Source: Lepidurus packardi
Lineage: Eukaryota > Arthropoda > Branchiopoda > Notostraca > Triopsidae
Assembly (NCBI GenBank): GCA_023053545.1
Contig: JAKZAN010000063.1
Location: forward strand, 1 to 64,000
Length of the DNA: 64,000 nt
Reading direction: 5' to 3'
Below, in pieces: positions 34,704 to 43,495 of this stretch. Position numbers and translations under genes: made by a program. Each line of letters begins with the position of its first letter. Position 1 is the stretch's first letter. The notes beneath the pieces were generated by a model. It searched no databases and was not told where the DNA came from. It was given only the letters and a program-made list of their open reading frames with translations.

Positions 34704-37010
34704 TTAATCACTTGTGCCCTTATCAGTACCACGTATAATTTTTTCAATCCTGTTGAAAATAGTCATCTCGTAATTGTCGAAATTTGATTTAATTTCATTC
34801 GCATTTTGTGGATTTTCGTAGTACTCGAGGACGTTTGACGGCACTCCATAATCGCTTGCAATTCTCCCAAACTCGGTTAATGCATTGTATTCAAGTTTTA
34901 CTAATAAGCGGTCAATCCCCGTAATTTCTTCAAAGGGGATATTGTTCTCCTGAGATTGAATAAAGCGATACATAATATTAAAGACGCCTAGATATTTAAC
35001 GACTTGATATTTTAGTGTATTATAGACAAATTCGGCCGTTTCCGAAATTGCTTTATCAATAGTTTTGCCCTGAGTAATTTTAAACCTTACTGAGCTGATA
35101 AACCCGCCAACTAAATAAAAATGAAGTAAGTGAGTCAGTAGCGAATAATGTTGATTCCTGTCTTTTTCAGTAATTAAAAATCTTAACTTATCATTTTTTA
35201 CTACAGGTAAAATTACTTTTAGGATTGTCTGAAATCCTGAACTGTCAATGTCCATCTTATGATTGACGACCCTAATCAAAGCCCGTATTGATTCAAACTC
35301 ATCTTTTGATAAGTTTTTAATCGCATCATATAAAGTAATTTTGTCCACTCGACTTACAACTTTGTACAGATTAAAAATTGCGTCAGGTATTCCCCTTCTG
35401 TCCTGTTCAGCTTGTATGTTTACTTTTCTTGTTTTATCGATTTGTGAAAGAAACTCATCTGTGGAATAGAATAAATCTATTTCATCCTTAGGGGCTTGTA
35501 AATCATAATTTTTGTGCTTGATTCCTTCCGCCTCGGATTCAATTGCTTTCATGAAATCGTTTTGCAAAACAATTACTCTTCCCGAATAATGATGTCGAAA
35601 CCTCCCAGCTCGCCCTGCTATATTTTTTGCGTCAAATTTCTTGAGTTCTTTATCGCCTTTCTTGCTATGTAAAACAATTAGATTTTTTGCCGAAGTATTG
35701 ACACCTTCTGTTATGGTTGTTGTCGAAAGTAATGTTCTAAGCTGGCCAGAATTGAATAGAGATATTATTTCCTTTTGAATGTATTTTGGAATAAGTCCGT
35801 GATGGACACCAATACCTTTTTTCAAACCTTTAATTATGGTCCACTCGCTATTAAAGTTCTGTGAGATATGATTTATAAAGTCAAGATATTCAAAATTGGA
35901 ATGGTTTGAAATTGCGTTTGATTCTAATAAAACTCTTGCATAACTTTCAGTATAATTCCTTGTGGAACAATAAATTATTGCATTTTCATTGATTTTATCT
36001 AACTTTTTTACTATGTCAATCAGCCTAGTAGTTTTGTTTGTCGATTCGAAGTCAAATTCTAAATTCTCATCAATGTCAATATGTTTTTTGGACTTAATAT
36101 CATTATAAGTTTTGCCGACAATTTCATATCGGTTATAGTCAAGTAGCTTGATTCTATTCTTAGCTAGGAAAGTATCAAAAGAATTGTTATAACCTTCTCT
36201 GCTCGAATTATAAAACTCAATATAAGGCCCAGCCATCAGTACATCTACGTCGTTTTCCAAAGCGTAGAATACGGAAAGGCGATAGGCAACATCCCTTTCA
36301 TTCTCTTTGATTTCTTCATCAATCAAATATTCGTTGTCAATTTTGTATATTTCATCAATGAAGGCAAAATCAAAATCTATAGATGTTGGATTTTTTTCCT
36401 TGAATGATAAAAATCGTTCTGGTGTATAAATGAATAAGTTATACGTGTCAAACTCGGTTACTTCACTTAACGTGTGAATTTTGTATTTGTCACTAAAGTA
36501 ATTGTAGTCGTCGTCAGATAAAAGACGTTCCAAATTTTCTGAAAGCAACGCTATAGTTGGGAAAATTAGGACCACATTATTATAATTCATCTTCTTAATT
36601 ATCTCGAAGACGATATGTGTTTTGCCGAATGACGTACTTGCGGATAAAAAAAACCGATTTAATTTTTCAGGCCGAAACAAATCCATAATCTTCATTTGAA
36701 ACTTATGAACCTTCAAGTTTTCATTTGTATGGAGTGTGCTTTCGTAAAGTAGCGATGAAAATGTATTAAGATTATATTCCTCAATATCCGTCACGTGGTT
36801 AAAATTATTTAAAAGGTCAAAGTAATGTGGTATTCCAGCAACATTCGAAATGTATTTTAAAAACTTTAAATCAGCTTGGTTCAGCGTTTCACTTTTTATT
36901 TCGTTAAAATAATTGCACACGCTTTTGACAAGTACATCGTCAGTAATGATTTTAGAATTAAATCTGTTGATTTGCTTTAAGACATAAGAGGTTTCCTCGA
37001 CTCTATCCAT
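34704..37010 (-). CDS. hamB: Hachiman anti-phage helicase HamB
   Basis: 768 aa Ski2-like SF2 helicase: Walker A SASTSFGKTHI (Lys130), DEAD-box equivalent AFIDEIYKID (Asp219-Glu220), GVHHGLIPKYIQ (about 401) and TTTITEGVNTSAKN (about 430), motif VI AGRAGRFRHH (Arg467/470). In Hachiman the helicase senses damaged or phage DNA and releases the nuclease HamA. Its start overlaps the hamA stop region by 34 bp, so they are translationally coupled. The opposite-strand integrase ends 18 bp away. The pairing and motifs make the assignment strong. Confidence 0.88.
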   Translation of the reverse strand: MDRVEETSYVLKQINRFNSKIITDDVLVKSVCNYFNEIKSETLNQADLKFLKYISNVAGIPHYFDLLNNFNHVTDIEEYNLNTFSSLLYESTLHTNENLKVHKFQMKIMDLFRPEKLNRFFLSASTSFGKTHIVFEIIKKMNYNNVVLIFPTIALLSENLERLLSDDDYNYFSDKYKIHTLSEVTEFDTYNLFIYTPERFLSFKEKNPTSIDFDFAFIDEIYKIDNEYLIDEEIKENERDVAYRLSVFYALENDVDVLMAGPYIEFYNSSREGYNNSFDTFLAKNRIKLLDYNRYEIVGKTYNDIKSKKHIDIDENLEFDFESTNKTTRLIDIVKKLDKINENAIIYCSTRNYTESYARVLLESNAISNHSNFEYLDFINHISQNFNSEWTIIKGLKKGIGVHHGLIPKYIQKEIISLFNSGQLRTLLSTTTITEGVNTSAKNLIVLHSKKGDKELKKFDAKNIAGRAGRFRHHYSGRVIVLQNDFMKAIESEAEGIKHKNYDLQAPKDEIDLFYSTDEFLSQIDKTRKVNIQAEQDRRGIPDAIFNLYKVVSRVDKITLYDAIKNLSKDEFESIRALIRVVNHKMDIDSSGFQTILKVILPVVKNDKLRFLITEKDRNQHYSLLTHLLHFYLVGGFISSVRFKITQGKTIDKAISETAEFVYNTLKYQVVKYLGVFNIMYRFIQSQENNIPFEEITGIDRLLVKLEYNALTEFGRIASDYGVPSNVLEYYENPQNANEIKSNFDNYEMTIFNRIEKIIRGTDKGTSD

Positions 37011-37876
37011 TTGATTACTTCTTCTTTTATGAGTTTAACGTCTTTTAGGGGAACCAAAATAAAAAAAATAGAATAGTCAACAGTTATTTTAAATGTATTG
37101 GCTTTGAATTTGTCCTCTATATACTTTGGAATATTTTTAATGCTTTCATCATATCCGATATCATTTTCTTCATATAACAGCATTACTGGGTAAACCAGTT
37201 TCATGTTATGCTGTTTTAGTTCATGAATAATTGAGAGATATGGGTTTTCTTCCCAATCCCGAATTACGGCTTCGATTTTAGAACCTTTATAATGAAGATT
37301 ATTGATTTGGTTCGAGATTGCAAACACATTGGCTTGCAAATATTCATCAGAGATGGCCTTGTTAATATTTCTAAAAATACTATCAATGCCAGTTTTGTAG
37401 TTTTTGTGAAACTTTACTTCTCCAAACCAAAGCTCGGTTTGACTTTTATTTTCTATTAAGTGGTATGAGTCGTACCCTTTAGTTTCGGAATTTTCCAAAG
37501 GATTATAAAAGTAGCCTCGGGCAATGAGCGGTTGTGATTTGAAGATAACGTATAAGATACTGAACAAAAGAACTTCACCTAAAAAACCGTATTTAATTTT
37601 TTGGTCTAAATCTAAATCGGGATTGTATTTTAATCGCTTTTGTAATGCTATGTAGTGGAGCTTGTCGTAATCTTTATTTTCAATTTCAAATTCATTAAAA
37701 GAATATTCAAGGATTGAATTGTAGATAATTTCCGTTAAATCATCTTTATTTAAAGACGAATAACATTTATCATCATCGATTGAAATAATTGTTTTAGAAG
37801 CGCCAATTGAGGAATTGGGTAAATCATATTGAAATACAATTGTCTTTTCTATCAGGTCAAGTAAGGATTGCCGCAT
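36977..37876 (-). CDS. hamA: Hachiman anti-phage nuclease HamA (DUF1837)
   Basis: 299 aa. A PD-(D/E)xK-like nuclease core is visible: Glu101 in GFLGEVLLF, Asp136 in KGYDSYHL, and Glu153-x-Lys155 in WFGEVKFHKNY. In Hachiman systems HamA degrades DNA indiscriminately when freed from HamB, causing abortive infection. It is first in the two-gene operon, preceded by a TATATTTG promoter box (37934-37941) and a GATGTC-N7-GACATC inverted repeat (37901-37919). It is the last cargo before the tRNA. Confidence 0.87.
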   Translation of the reverse strand: MRQSLLDLIEKTIVFQYDLPNSSIGASKTIISIDDDKCYSSLNKDDLTEIIYNSILEYSFNEFEIENKDYDKLHYIALQKRLKYNPDLDLDQKIKYGFLGEVLLFSILYVIFKSQPLIARGYFYNPLENSETKGYDSYHLIENKSQTELWFGEVKFHKNYKTGIDSIFRNINKAISDEYLQANVFAISNQINNLHYKGSKIEAVIRDWEENPYLSIIHELKQHNMKLVYPVMLLYEENDIGYDESIKNIPKYIEDKFKANTFKITVDYSIFFILVPLKDVKLIKEEVIKWIESRKPLMS

Positions 37877-37933
37877 TCGTCAATAGGTGTTCTAAACGAA
37901 GATGTCGAATTGTGACATCAAATTGTTGAACGA

Positions 37934-37941
37934 CAAATATA
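37934..37941 (-). promoter_or_regulatory. TAnnTTTG -7 box for hamAB
   Basis: Minus strand TATATTTG, about 58 nt before the hamA ATG. The leader contains the inverted repeat GATGTC-GAATTGT-GACATC (37901-37919). Confidence 0.5.
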
Positions 37942-37993
37942 TGAAGATGAGTGGAATGCTAGCACACTTAGATAGTACACTTACCAAAAATAA

Positions 37994-38023
37994 AAAAGAC
38001 CTCACATCTCTGTGAAGTCTTTT
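37994..38023 (-). terminator. element-supplied terminator for tRNA-Asn
   Basis: Stem AAAAGAC/GTCTTTT plus TCACA/TGTGA with one mismatch and a TCTC loop, just past the tRNA 3' end on the minus strand. It replaces the original terminator displaced to 20129-20158. Confidence 0.7.
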
Positions 38024-38032
38024 CTTTAGTAG

Positions 38033-38106
38033 CTCCCCCTCTTGGGCTCGAACCAAGGACCCTCTGATTAACAGTCAGATGCTCTAACCAACTGAGCTAA
38101 GGAGGA
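38033..38106 (-). tRNA. tRNA-Asn (GTT)
   Basis: 74 nt, complete cloverleaf on the minus strand: acceptor TCCTCCT/AGGGGGA, D-arm GCTC/GAGC, anticodon stem TCTGA/TCAGA with loop CTGTTAA (anticodon GTT), T-arm CTTGG-TTCGAGC-CCAAG, discriminator G; CCA is not encoded. Its 3' half is the integration site of the element. Confidence 0.97.
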
Positions 38107-38189
38107 AGGCGTATGCCTTTGAAAGCGGTTGCAAATATAAGGCGAAATTTAAATTTTGCAAATAAAATCGCCGAAAATTTTATTTTTTT

Positions 38190-39536
38190 TTACTTCCCTA
38201 TAATTGCTTTGTAAATATCATTTCCGTTGGCGAACAAAACCAAGCCAATAAGTAGCACAAAGCCAGCCATCTGGGCATATTCCATGAATTTATCGCTTGG
38301 TTTTCTGCGGGTAATCATTTCGTATAATAAAAACATAACATGACCGCCATCTAGCGCTGGAATGGGCAATAAATTCATTACACCAAGCATGATTGACAAC
38401 AATGCTGTGATGCTCCAAAACGCTTCCCAGCTCCAAGTTTTTGGGAAGATGTCATAAATGGCTTTGAATCCACCAACGCCCTTGTATGCGCCTGTCTGTG
38501 GGTTGAAAATGGCTTTTAATTGTTTGCCATAACCCAATAGTTGATTTTTCCCTTTTTCCAATCCAATAGGAAACGACTCGAAAAAGCCATATTGTTGTTT
38601 CTTTACAGGATATATATTCAGTTTTTCGAGATTGTCATAAGGCAATCTCGGAATAAAAGCAATGCCCATTTTGGCGCTGTCGCTCACTTTAAGCATCAGT
38701 TCAATTTCTTTTCCGTCACGCATCACTTTTGCTGGAACGGTTTTATTTCGCAAAGTATCAACTGCTGCAATCACCTGATCGGCATATGCAACAGCAGCGC
38801 CATTAAAATGTGTAATAACGTCTTTAGGTTGCACAGTATTCTTGTTGGGAGAATCATCTAAAATACCTGCCACAACAAAGGGAATTCTCAATTCCACTAG
38901 TGATATTCGTTCGCCTTTCATCAATTGATCGATAAAATCTATTGGCATTTTTACGTGTGTTTCTGTGCCTTGGCGGTCCACAATAACGTCTTTGCCGAGT
39001 AATATTTTTTCGTTTAATTCGTGAAAACGATCCACAGCAACGCCGTCAATAGATTTAATTTTGTCGCCTGTTTTCAAGCCCATTTTTTCCACAACCGGAT
39101 TGGCAACCCAAACGCCATCTTTCACACTTTCGGTACTGATGTATAAATCGCCATAAGCAAATGCCATTCCGATGTATATAATGAAGGCTAGAATGAAATT
39201 GACAGTCACCCCACCGAGCATAATAATCAGACGCTGCCACGCTGGTTTCGAACGAAATTCCCATGGTTGAGGCGGCAATGCCATTTGCTCCTTGTCCATG
39301 CTTTCATCAATCATTCCCGAAATTTTGACGTAGCCGCCCAATGGTAGCCACCCAATTCCGTATTCTGTGCCGCCTATTTTCTTTTTGAGAAGGGCAAATT
39401 TAACGTCGAAGAAGAGGTAAAATTTTTCAACACGGGTTTTAAAAAGCTTGGCGGGGATAAAATGTCCAAGTTCATGAAGTACGATCAGAAGGGATAAACT
39501 CAATAAAAATTGAGCGAGTTTAATAACTATTTCCAT
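38190..39536 (-). CDS. rseP: RIP metalloprotease RseP (site-2 protease family)
   Basis: Inner-membrane intramembrane zinc protease, 448 aa. The active site HELGH is at residues 21-25 in the first span and the third ligand LDG (Asp396) in the penultimate one. PDZ-type segments lie between (GLKTGDKIKSIDGV). Homologues cleave anti-sigma factors and signal-peptide remnants. Monocistronic, 84 bp upstream (minus strand) of tRNA-Asn. A TATTTTTG box at 39562-39569 is the likely promoter. Confidence 0.92.
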   Translation of the reverse strand: MEIVIKLAQFLLSLSLLIVLHELGHFIPAKLFKTRVEKFYLFFDVKFALLKKKIGGTEYGIGWLPLGGYVKISGMIDESMDKEQMALPPQPWEFRSKPAWQRLIIMLGGVTVNFILAFIIYIGMAFAYGDLYISTESVKDGVWVANPVVEKMGLKTGDKIKSIDGVAVDRFHELNEKILLGKDVIVDRQGTETHVKMPIDFIDQLMKGERISLVELRIPFVVAGILDDSPNKNTVQPKDVITHFNGAAVAYADQVIAAVDTLRNKTVPAKVMRDGKEIELMLKVSDSAKMGIAFIPRLPYDNLEKLNIYPVKKQQYGFFESFPIGLEKGKNQLLGYGKQLKAIFNPQTGAYKGVGGFKAIYDIFPKTWSWEAFWSITALLSIMLGVMNLLPIPALDGGHVMFLLYEMITRRKPSDKFMEYAQMAGFVLLIGLVLFANGNDIYKAIIGK

Positions 39537-39561
39537 TTATGTTTTTATCAATGAGTGCCGA

Positions 39562-39569
39562 CAAAAATA
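39562..39569 (-). promoter_or_regulatory. TAnnTTTG -7 box for rseP
   Basis: Minus strand TATTTTTG, 26 nt before the start codon. No clear -33 element. Confidence 0.45.
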
Positions 39570-39745
39570 GTGTTTTCTAGTTAGTTATTATAGGGAACCC
39601 AAAAAAGGTGTTTTAAATATTTGTTAATTTGGACAGATTAAGCTTTCGCAGAAATCTCTTTCAGATTTTAACTTTGCAATTGCCCTGTTTTCAGCTATCG
39701 GAATTTTATTTATGACCACTGCCCACAACAGCATTTTAAGCAAAA

Positions 39746-39771
39746 AAACCGCCCAAATCTTTAGGCGGTTT
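39746..39771 (-). terminator. intrinsic terminator of mscL
   Basis: Stem AAACCGCC/GGCGGTTT with a 10-nt loop, followed on the minus strand by a T-run, 29 bp beyond the mscL stop. Confidence 0.8.
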
Positions 39772-39799
39772 ATATATGTGTTGTCGCTAAGTGGACTAA

Positions 39800-40180
39800 T
39801 TACGACCGATTTTTTAAAGCATCGCGAATTTCCATCAGCAATAGTTCTTCATTGCTTGGTCCAGCAGGAGCGGCAACTTCTTTGTTTTTACGAGATGAGT
39901 TGATTCCTTTTATAATCAGAAACAGCACAAAAGCCACAATCATAAAATTGATAATCGCAGATAGAAACAAACCGTATTTAACTGTTCCCAAGATCGTTAG
40001 GTCCTCAATTTTTGACAAATTTGCAGCATCTAAAGCTGGCTTCAATAAAAGAGGCGTTAGAATATCATCAATAAACGACGCGACGATTTTACTAAACGCT
40101 GCGCCAATGATTACTCCAATCGCTAGTTCAACTACGTTTCCTTGCATTGCAAAGGCTTTGAATTCTTTTAACATTCCCAT
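39800..40180 (-). CDS. mscL: large-conductance mechanosensitive channel
   Basis: 126 aa, the usual length. N-terminal helix and first span (FKAFAMQGNVVELAIGVIIGAAFSKIV), periplasmic loop, second span (GLFLSAIINFMIVAFVLFLIIK) and a charged C-terminal helix. It releases solutes on hypo-osmotic shock. Monocistronic with its own terminator. Confidence 0.95.
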   Translation of the reverse strand: MGMLKEFKAFAMQGNVVELAIGVIIGAAFSKIVASFIDDILTPLLLKPALDAANLSKIEDLTILGTVKYGLFLSAIINFMIVAFVLFLIIKGINSSRKNKEVAAPAGPSNEELLLMEIRDALKNRS

Positions 40181-40229
40181 TGTAATTTATTTTTATGATT
40201 AAGCTGTAAATGTAAGAAAAATAATATAA

Positions 40230-42664
40230 TCACTCGCGAAAAAAGACACGCTTAACGCGCTGTGAAATACTAGTTAGGATTTCGTAAGGTATGGTTTGCA
40301 GGGCTTCAGCCATTTTTGAGACACTCAAATTTTCGCCAAATATCACCACCGTGCTGCCTTCTTTACAATCAATTTCAGTCACATCAACCATGAGCATATC
40401 CATGCAAATACTGCCAATAATTGGTGCTTTATGGCTTCCAATTAATACATAACCCACACCATTTCCCCAATGTCGCGAAATTCCATCCGCATATATCCAA
40501 TAGGGATTGTGGCTACATTAGTAATCCGTTGCGCAATAAAGCGCCTGCCATATCCAACGCTTTCGCCCGCCGAGATTGTTCTGATTTGCGATACAACTGA
40601 TTTTAGCGTTCCAACATTTTCAAGTGCTCTTTGTTCAGCCGCATTATTCGAAATGCCATACAAACCAATGCCCAAACGAACCATTTCAAATTGAGAATCT
40701 GGAAAATTACTGATGCCAGACGTATTCAAAATATGCCTAATCGGACTAATGTTTAGCGCTGAGGTGAGTTTTGTAGATAATGATTCGAACAAAGCAATCT
40801 GACTTTTGGCGAAATCCAGATTTGATAAATCGTCGCTGGTCGCCAAATGACTCAAAATGCTCTGTATCTTAACAGACTTTGTTTCTTGCAACAACTGAAT
40901 TAGAGATGGTATATCCTCCAACATAAATCCCAAACGATGCATACCCGTATCTAGTTTGATGTGAATTGGATAATGCTGCAAGTGCTTTTCTTCGGCTGTT
41001 TTAATAAAAGACCGAAGACCTCGAAGGTTGTATATTTCAGGTTCTAGCTTGTACTGAATTAGAGCCGAAAAACTTGTGCTTTCAGGATTCAAAACCATTA
41101 TGGGAAGCGTAATTCCTGCCGATTTCAAGGCGATTCCTTCATCTGAAAAAGCAACGCCCAAGTAGTCAACATTGTGATGCTGTAGCAATTTCGCTATTTC
41201 AAAGCCACCGTTGCCATAACCAAATGCTTTCACCATGACCATTAATTTGGTGTGTGCGCCCATTTTCGACTTATAGTAATTAAGGTTGTGCCCAATTGCA
41301 TTAAGGTTGATTTCCAAAACTGTTTCATGGGTTTTTTCTTCAAAAGCAGAAACAATTTCTTCAAATTTAAATGGTCGTGCTCCTTTAATTAATAGGTTAT
41401 AATTGGAAAGTGATGACAAGTCAAAATTTGCTAAAAATGATCTGGTGTCGGGGTATGTGCTAATATTTTGAAAGGCGTCGGCATGTGCTGTAATCTGCTC
41501 GCCAATGCCAATTATCGCCGAGATTTCATTAGACGTCATCAGTTCTGAAACCATCTTATATAAGTCCGCTAGTGGCAATCCACTTCCCATAATATCGGAT
41601 AGGATTACTGCTTTTTGAGGCTGTTGTTTTTGGCTTTCAAGAAAATCCAAGGCAATTTCTAACGATTGAAAATCTGAACTATAACTGTCATCAATAATAG
41701 TGGTGTTGTATATGCCATTTTTAACCGCAAGACGCATGTTGACTGGATACAAATCACGCATTCTGTTCTGAATAGTGGCGTGATCAACCTTCAAATAAAG
41801 CATCACCATCATGCAACTGACTGCGTTTTCAATCGAAGCCAAATCAGAGAATGGAATCTCAACAGAAAATATTTGATTTTCATGATCTACCTTCAAAACA
41901 GTACTTTTCCCAACAATTTCTTTGGAAATGCTCACATCTGCCGCGCCATTAAAACACCAAGTGAAATGTTGGGCAGAGCCGATATTTAATAAAATTTCTG
42001 CATTGTGAATAACAACAGCACAGTTTTCGAATAAAGCTGATTTTTCTGCTAATTTCTGCGCTGGGCTTTCAAATCCTTCATCATGTGCCGAACCAAAATT
42101 TGTTAATACACCAATGGTGGGATTGATTATTGAAGCTAATTTTGACATTTCGTCTGGCATGGAAATTCCCGCCTCAAAGATTCCCAGGTTATGGGCGCTG
42201 TTTATGCCCAAAACCGATAATGGCACGCCAACTTGCGAATTGTAGCTTTTGGGGCTTCGGATTATGTTGTAGTTAGGACTCAACAAAAAATTTACCCATT
42301 CCTTCACAATCGTTTTGCCATTGCTCCCAGTGATGCCAATGATGGGAAAATTGAACTGTCTTCGGTGAAAAGCAGCTAAATTCTGAAACTGCCGAAGCGT
42401 GTTTTCGACAACAAAAAAACAAGCTTGGTCTTTCAAATGATGCGGAACCGTTTCGACTACAAAAATGTGTACACCTGCTGCAATTAATTGCGAAATATAG
42501 CTATGGCCGTCGTTGTTTGGGCCACGAAGTGCGAAAAATAAGGTCGATTTTCCGTTTAAAAGAGAGCGGCTATCAATGGAAACATGGTCAATGTCTAAGT
42601 TTGGAACTTGTGTTAACCATTCCCCTTCTAAAATTGAAGCAATATGTTGGGTCTTTATATTCAA
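40230..42664 (-). pseudogene. bifunctional MurF-alanine racemase, frameshifted near the Alr C-terminus
   Basis: Peptidoglycan precursor enzyme fusion typical of Bacteroidota. The N-terminal about 455 residues are UDP-MurNAc-tripeptide:D-Ala-D-Ala ligase (GITGSNGKTIVKEW P-loop). The rest is a PLP-dependent alanine racemase (Lys in MVKAFGYGNGG). The frame breaks near 40491-40496, where an ATATAT run shifts it: the long frame ends at 40442 while the expected C-terminus (GSICMDMLMVDVTEID) continues in another frame from 40457 to 40230. One extra AT (or one missing base) explains it. As both activities are essential, a sequence error is more likely than inactivation. It overlaps tdk by 4 bp. Confidence 0.85.
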
Positions 42665-43314
42665 AAGTCGGGTTGTGTATTTTTCTTTTGGTTGGTTTCT
42701 TTTGCTGTGGGTTTCAAACCCAATTCTTTTTCCTGAAGCGTACGCATAGCAGAAAAGTAGGCAGCACGGCTCAGTGGTTCATATTCTGTAGTTTCGCCCA
42801 ATAAAACCAATGCGTCATTTTGAGCTTTTCTGAAACTGTAATGCGCTAAATTACCAGTCCGCGTGCAAACTGCGTGAACTTTAGTGATGTATTCTGCTGT
42901 TGCCATCAATGCTGGCATAGGGCCAAAAGGATTTCCCTTAAAGTCCATGTCCAAACCAGCAACTATAACCCGAATTCCTGAATTTGCCATATCATTGCAA
43001 ACCGATACAATTTCGTCGTCAAAAAACTGTGCTTCATCAATCCCGATCACATCACAGCCTTGTGCCAAAATCCGAATATTGGCAGCAGCCGGGACAGGGG
43101 TGCACCGAATCTCATTTGAATTATGCGAAACAACTAAATCATCGCTGTATCTGGTGTCTATCGATGGTTTGAAAATTTCGACTTTTTGTTTGGCAAATTG
43201 AGCCCTTTTTAGGCGCCGAATTAACTCTTCGGTCTTGCCAGAAAACATCGAGCCGCAGATCACTTCGATCCAGCCAAATTGTTCTTTATGATTTACTGTA
43301 TTTTCGAGAAACAT
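42661..43314 (-). CDS. tdk: thymidine kinase
   Basis: Salvage phosphorylation of thymidine, 217 aa. P-loop GSMFSGKTEEL (21-31), Walker B IGIDEAQFF, and the lasso region TRTGNLAHYSFRK. The usual zinc CxxC pairs are incomplete (CTRTG), as the sequence shows directly. The C-terminal extension is Lys/Asn-rich. Its stop overlaps the murF-alr start by 4 bp, so the two form an operon. Confidence 0.93.
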   Translation of the reverse strand: MFLENTVNHKEQFGWIEVICGSMFSGKTEELIRRLKRAQFAKQKVEIFKPSIDTRYSDDLVVSHNSNEIRCTPVPAAANIRILAQGCDVIGIDEAQFFDDEIVSVCNDMANSGIRVIVAGLDMDFKGNPFGPMPALMATAEYITKVHAVCTRTGNLAHYSFRKAQNDALVLLGETTEYEPLSRAAYFSAMRTLQEKELGLKPTAKETNQKKNTQPDF

Positions 43315-43495
43315 TTTGTACTTTTCTGCCTTAAAAAAGGATTAGTTTTTTTTTCTTTGCAATTGGTTTGAATGTATTTCATTTTATATTTCAATCCGAA
43401 TCAAAAATAGAAAATTTTATCAAGCTTTGGCGCTGTTCCAAGCAAATAATAAAGTACAAACCAACACATACTTTTTCACTATAATAATCCCAGTT

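Larger units (their letters stand above)
20203..38075. mobile_element. tRNA-Asn-integrated defence-carrying element
   Basis: About 17.9 kb between 44-bp direct repeats, visibly more AT-rich than its flanks. It encodes a tyrosine integrase (33411), an excisionase-like protein (33033), a helicase/replication-like protein (30390), a serine recombinase (24495), two C5 methyltransferases, an HNH restriction nuclease and a Hachiman system. No relaxase, type IV secretion or virion gene is recognised. Its excision would leave a single intact tRNA-Asn. Confidence 0.88.

Noticed and set aside
40230-40457. 75-codon ORF as a separate gene
   Set aside because: Its protein is the C-terminal part of alanine racemase, and it directly continues the murF-alr gene in another frame.
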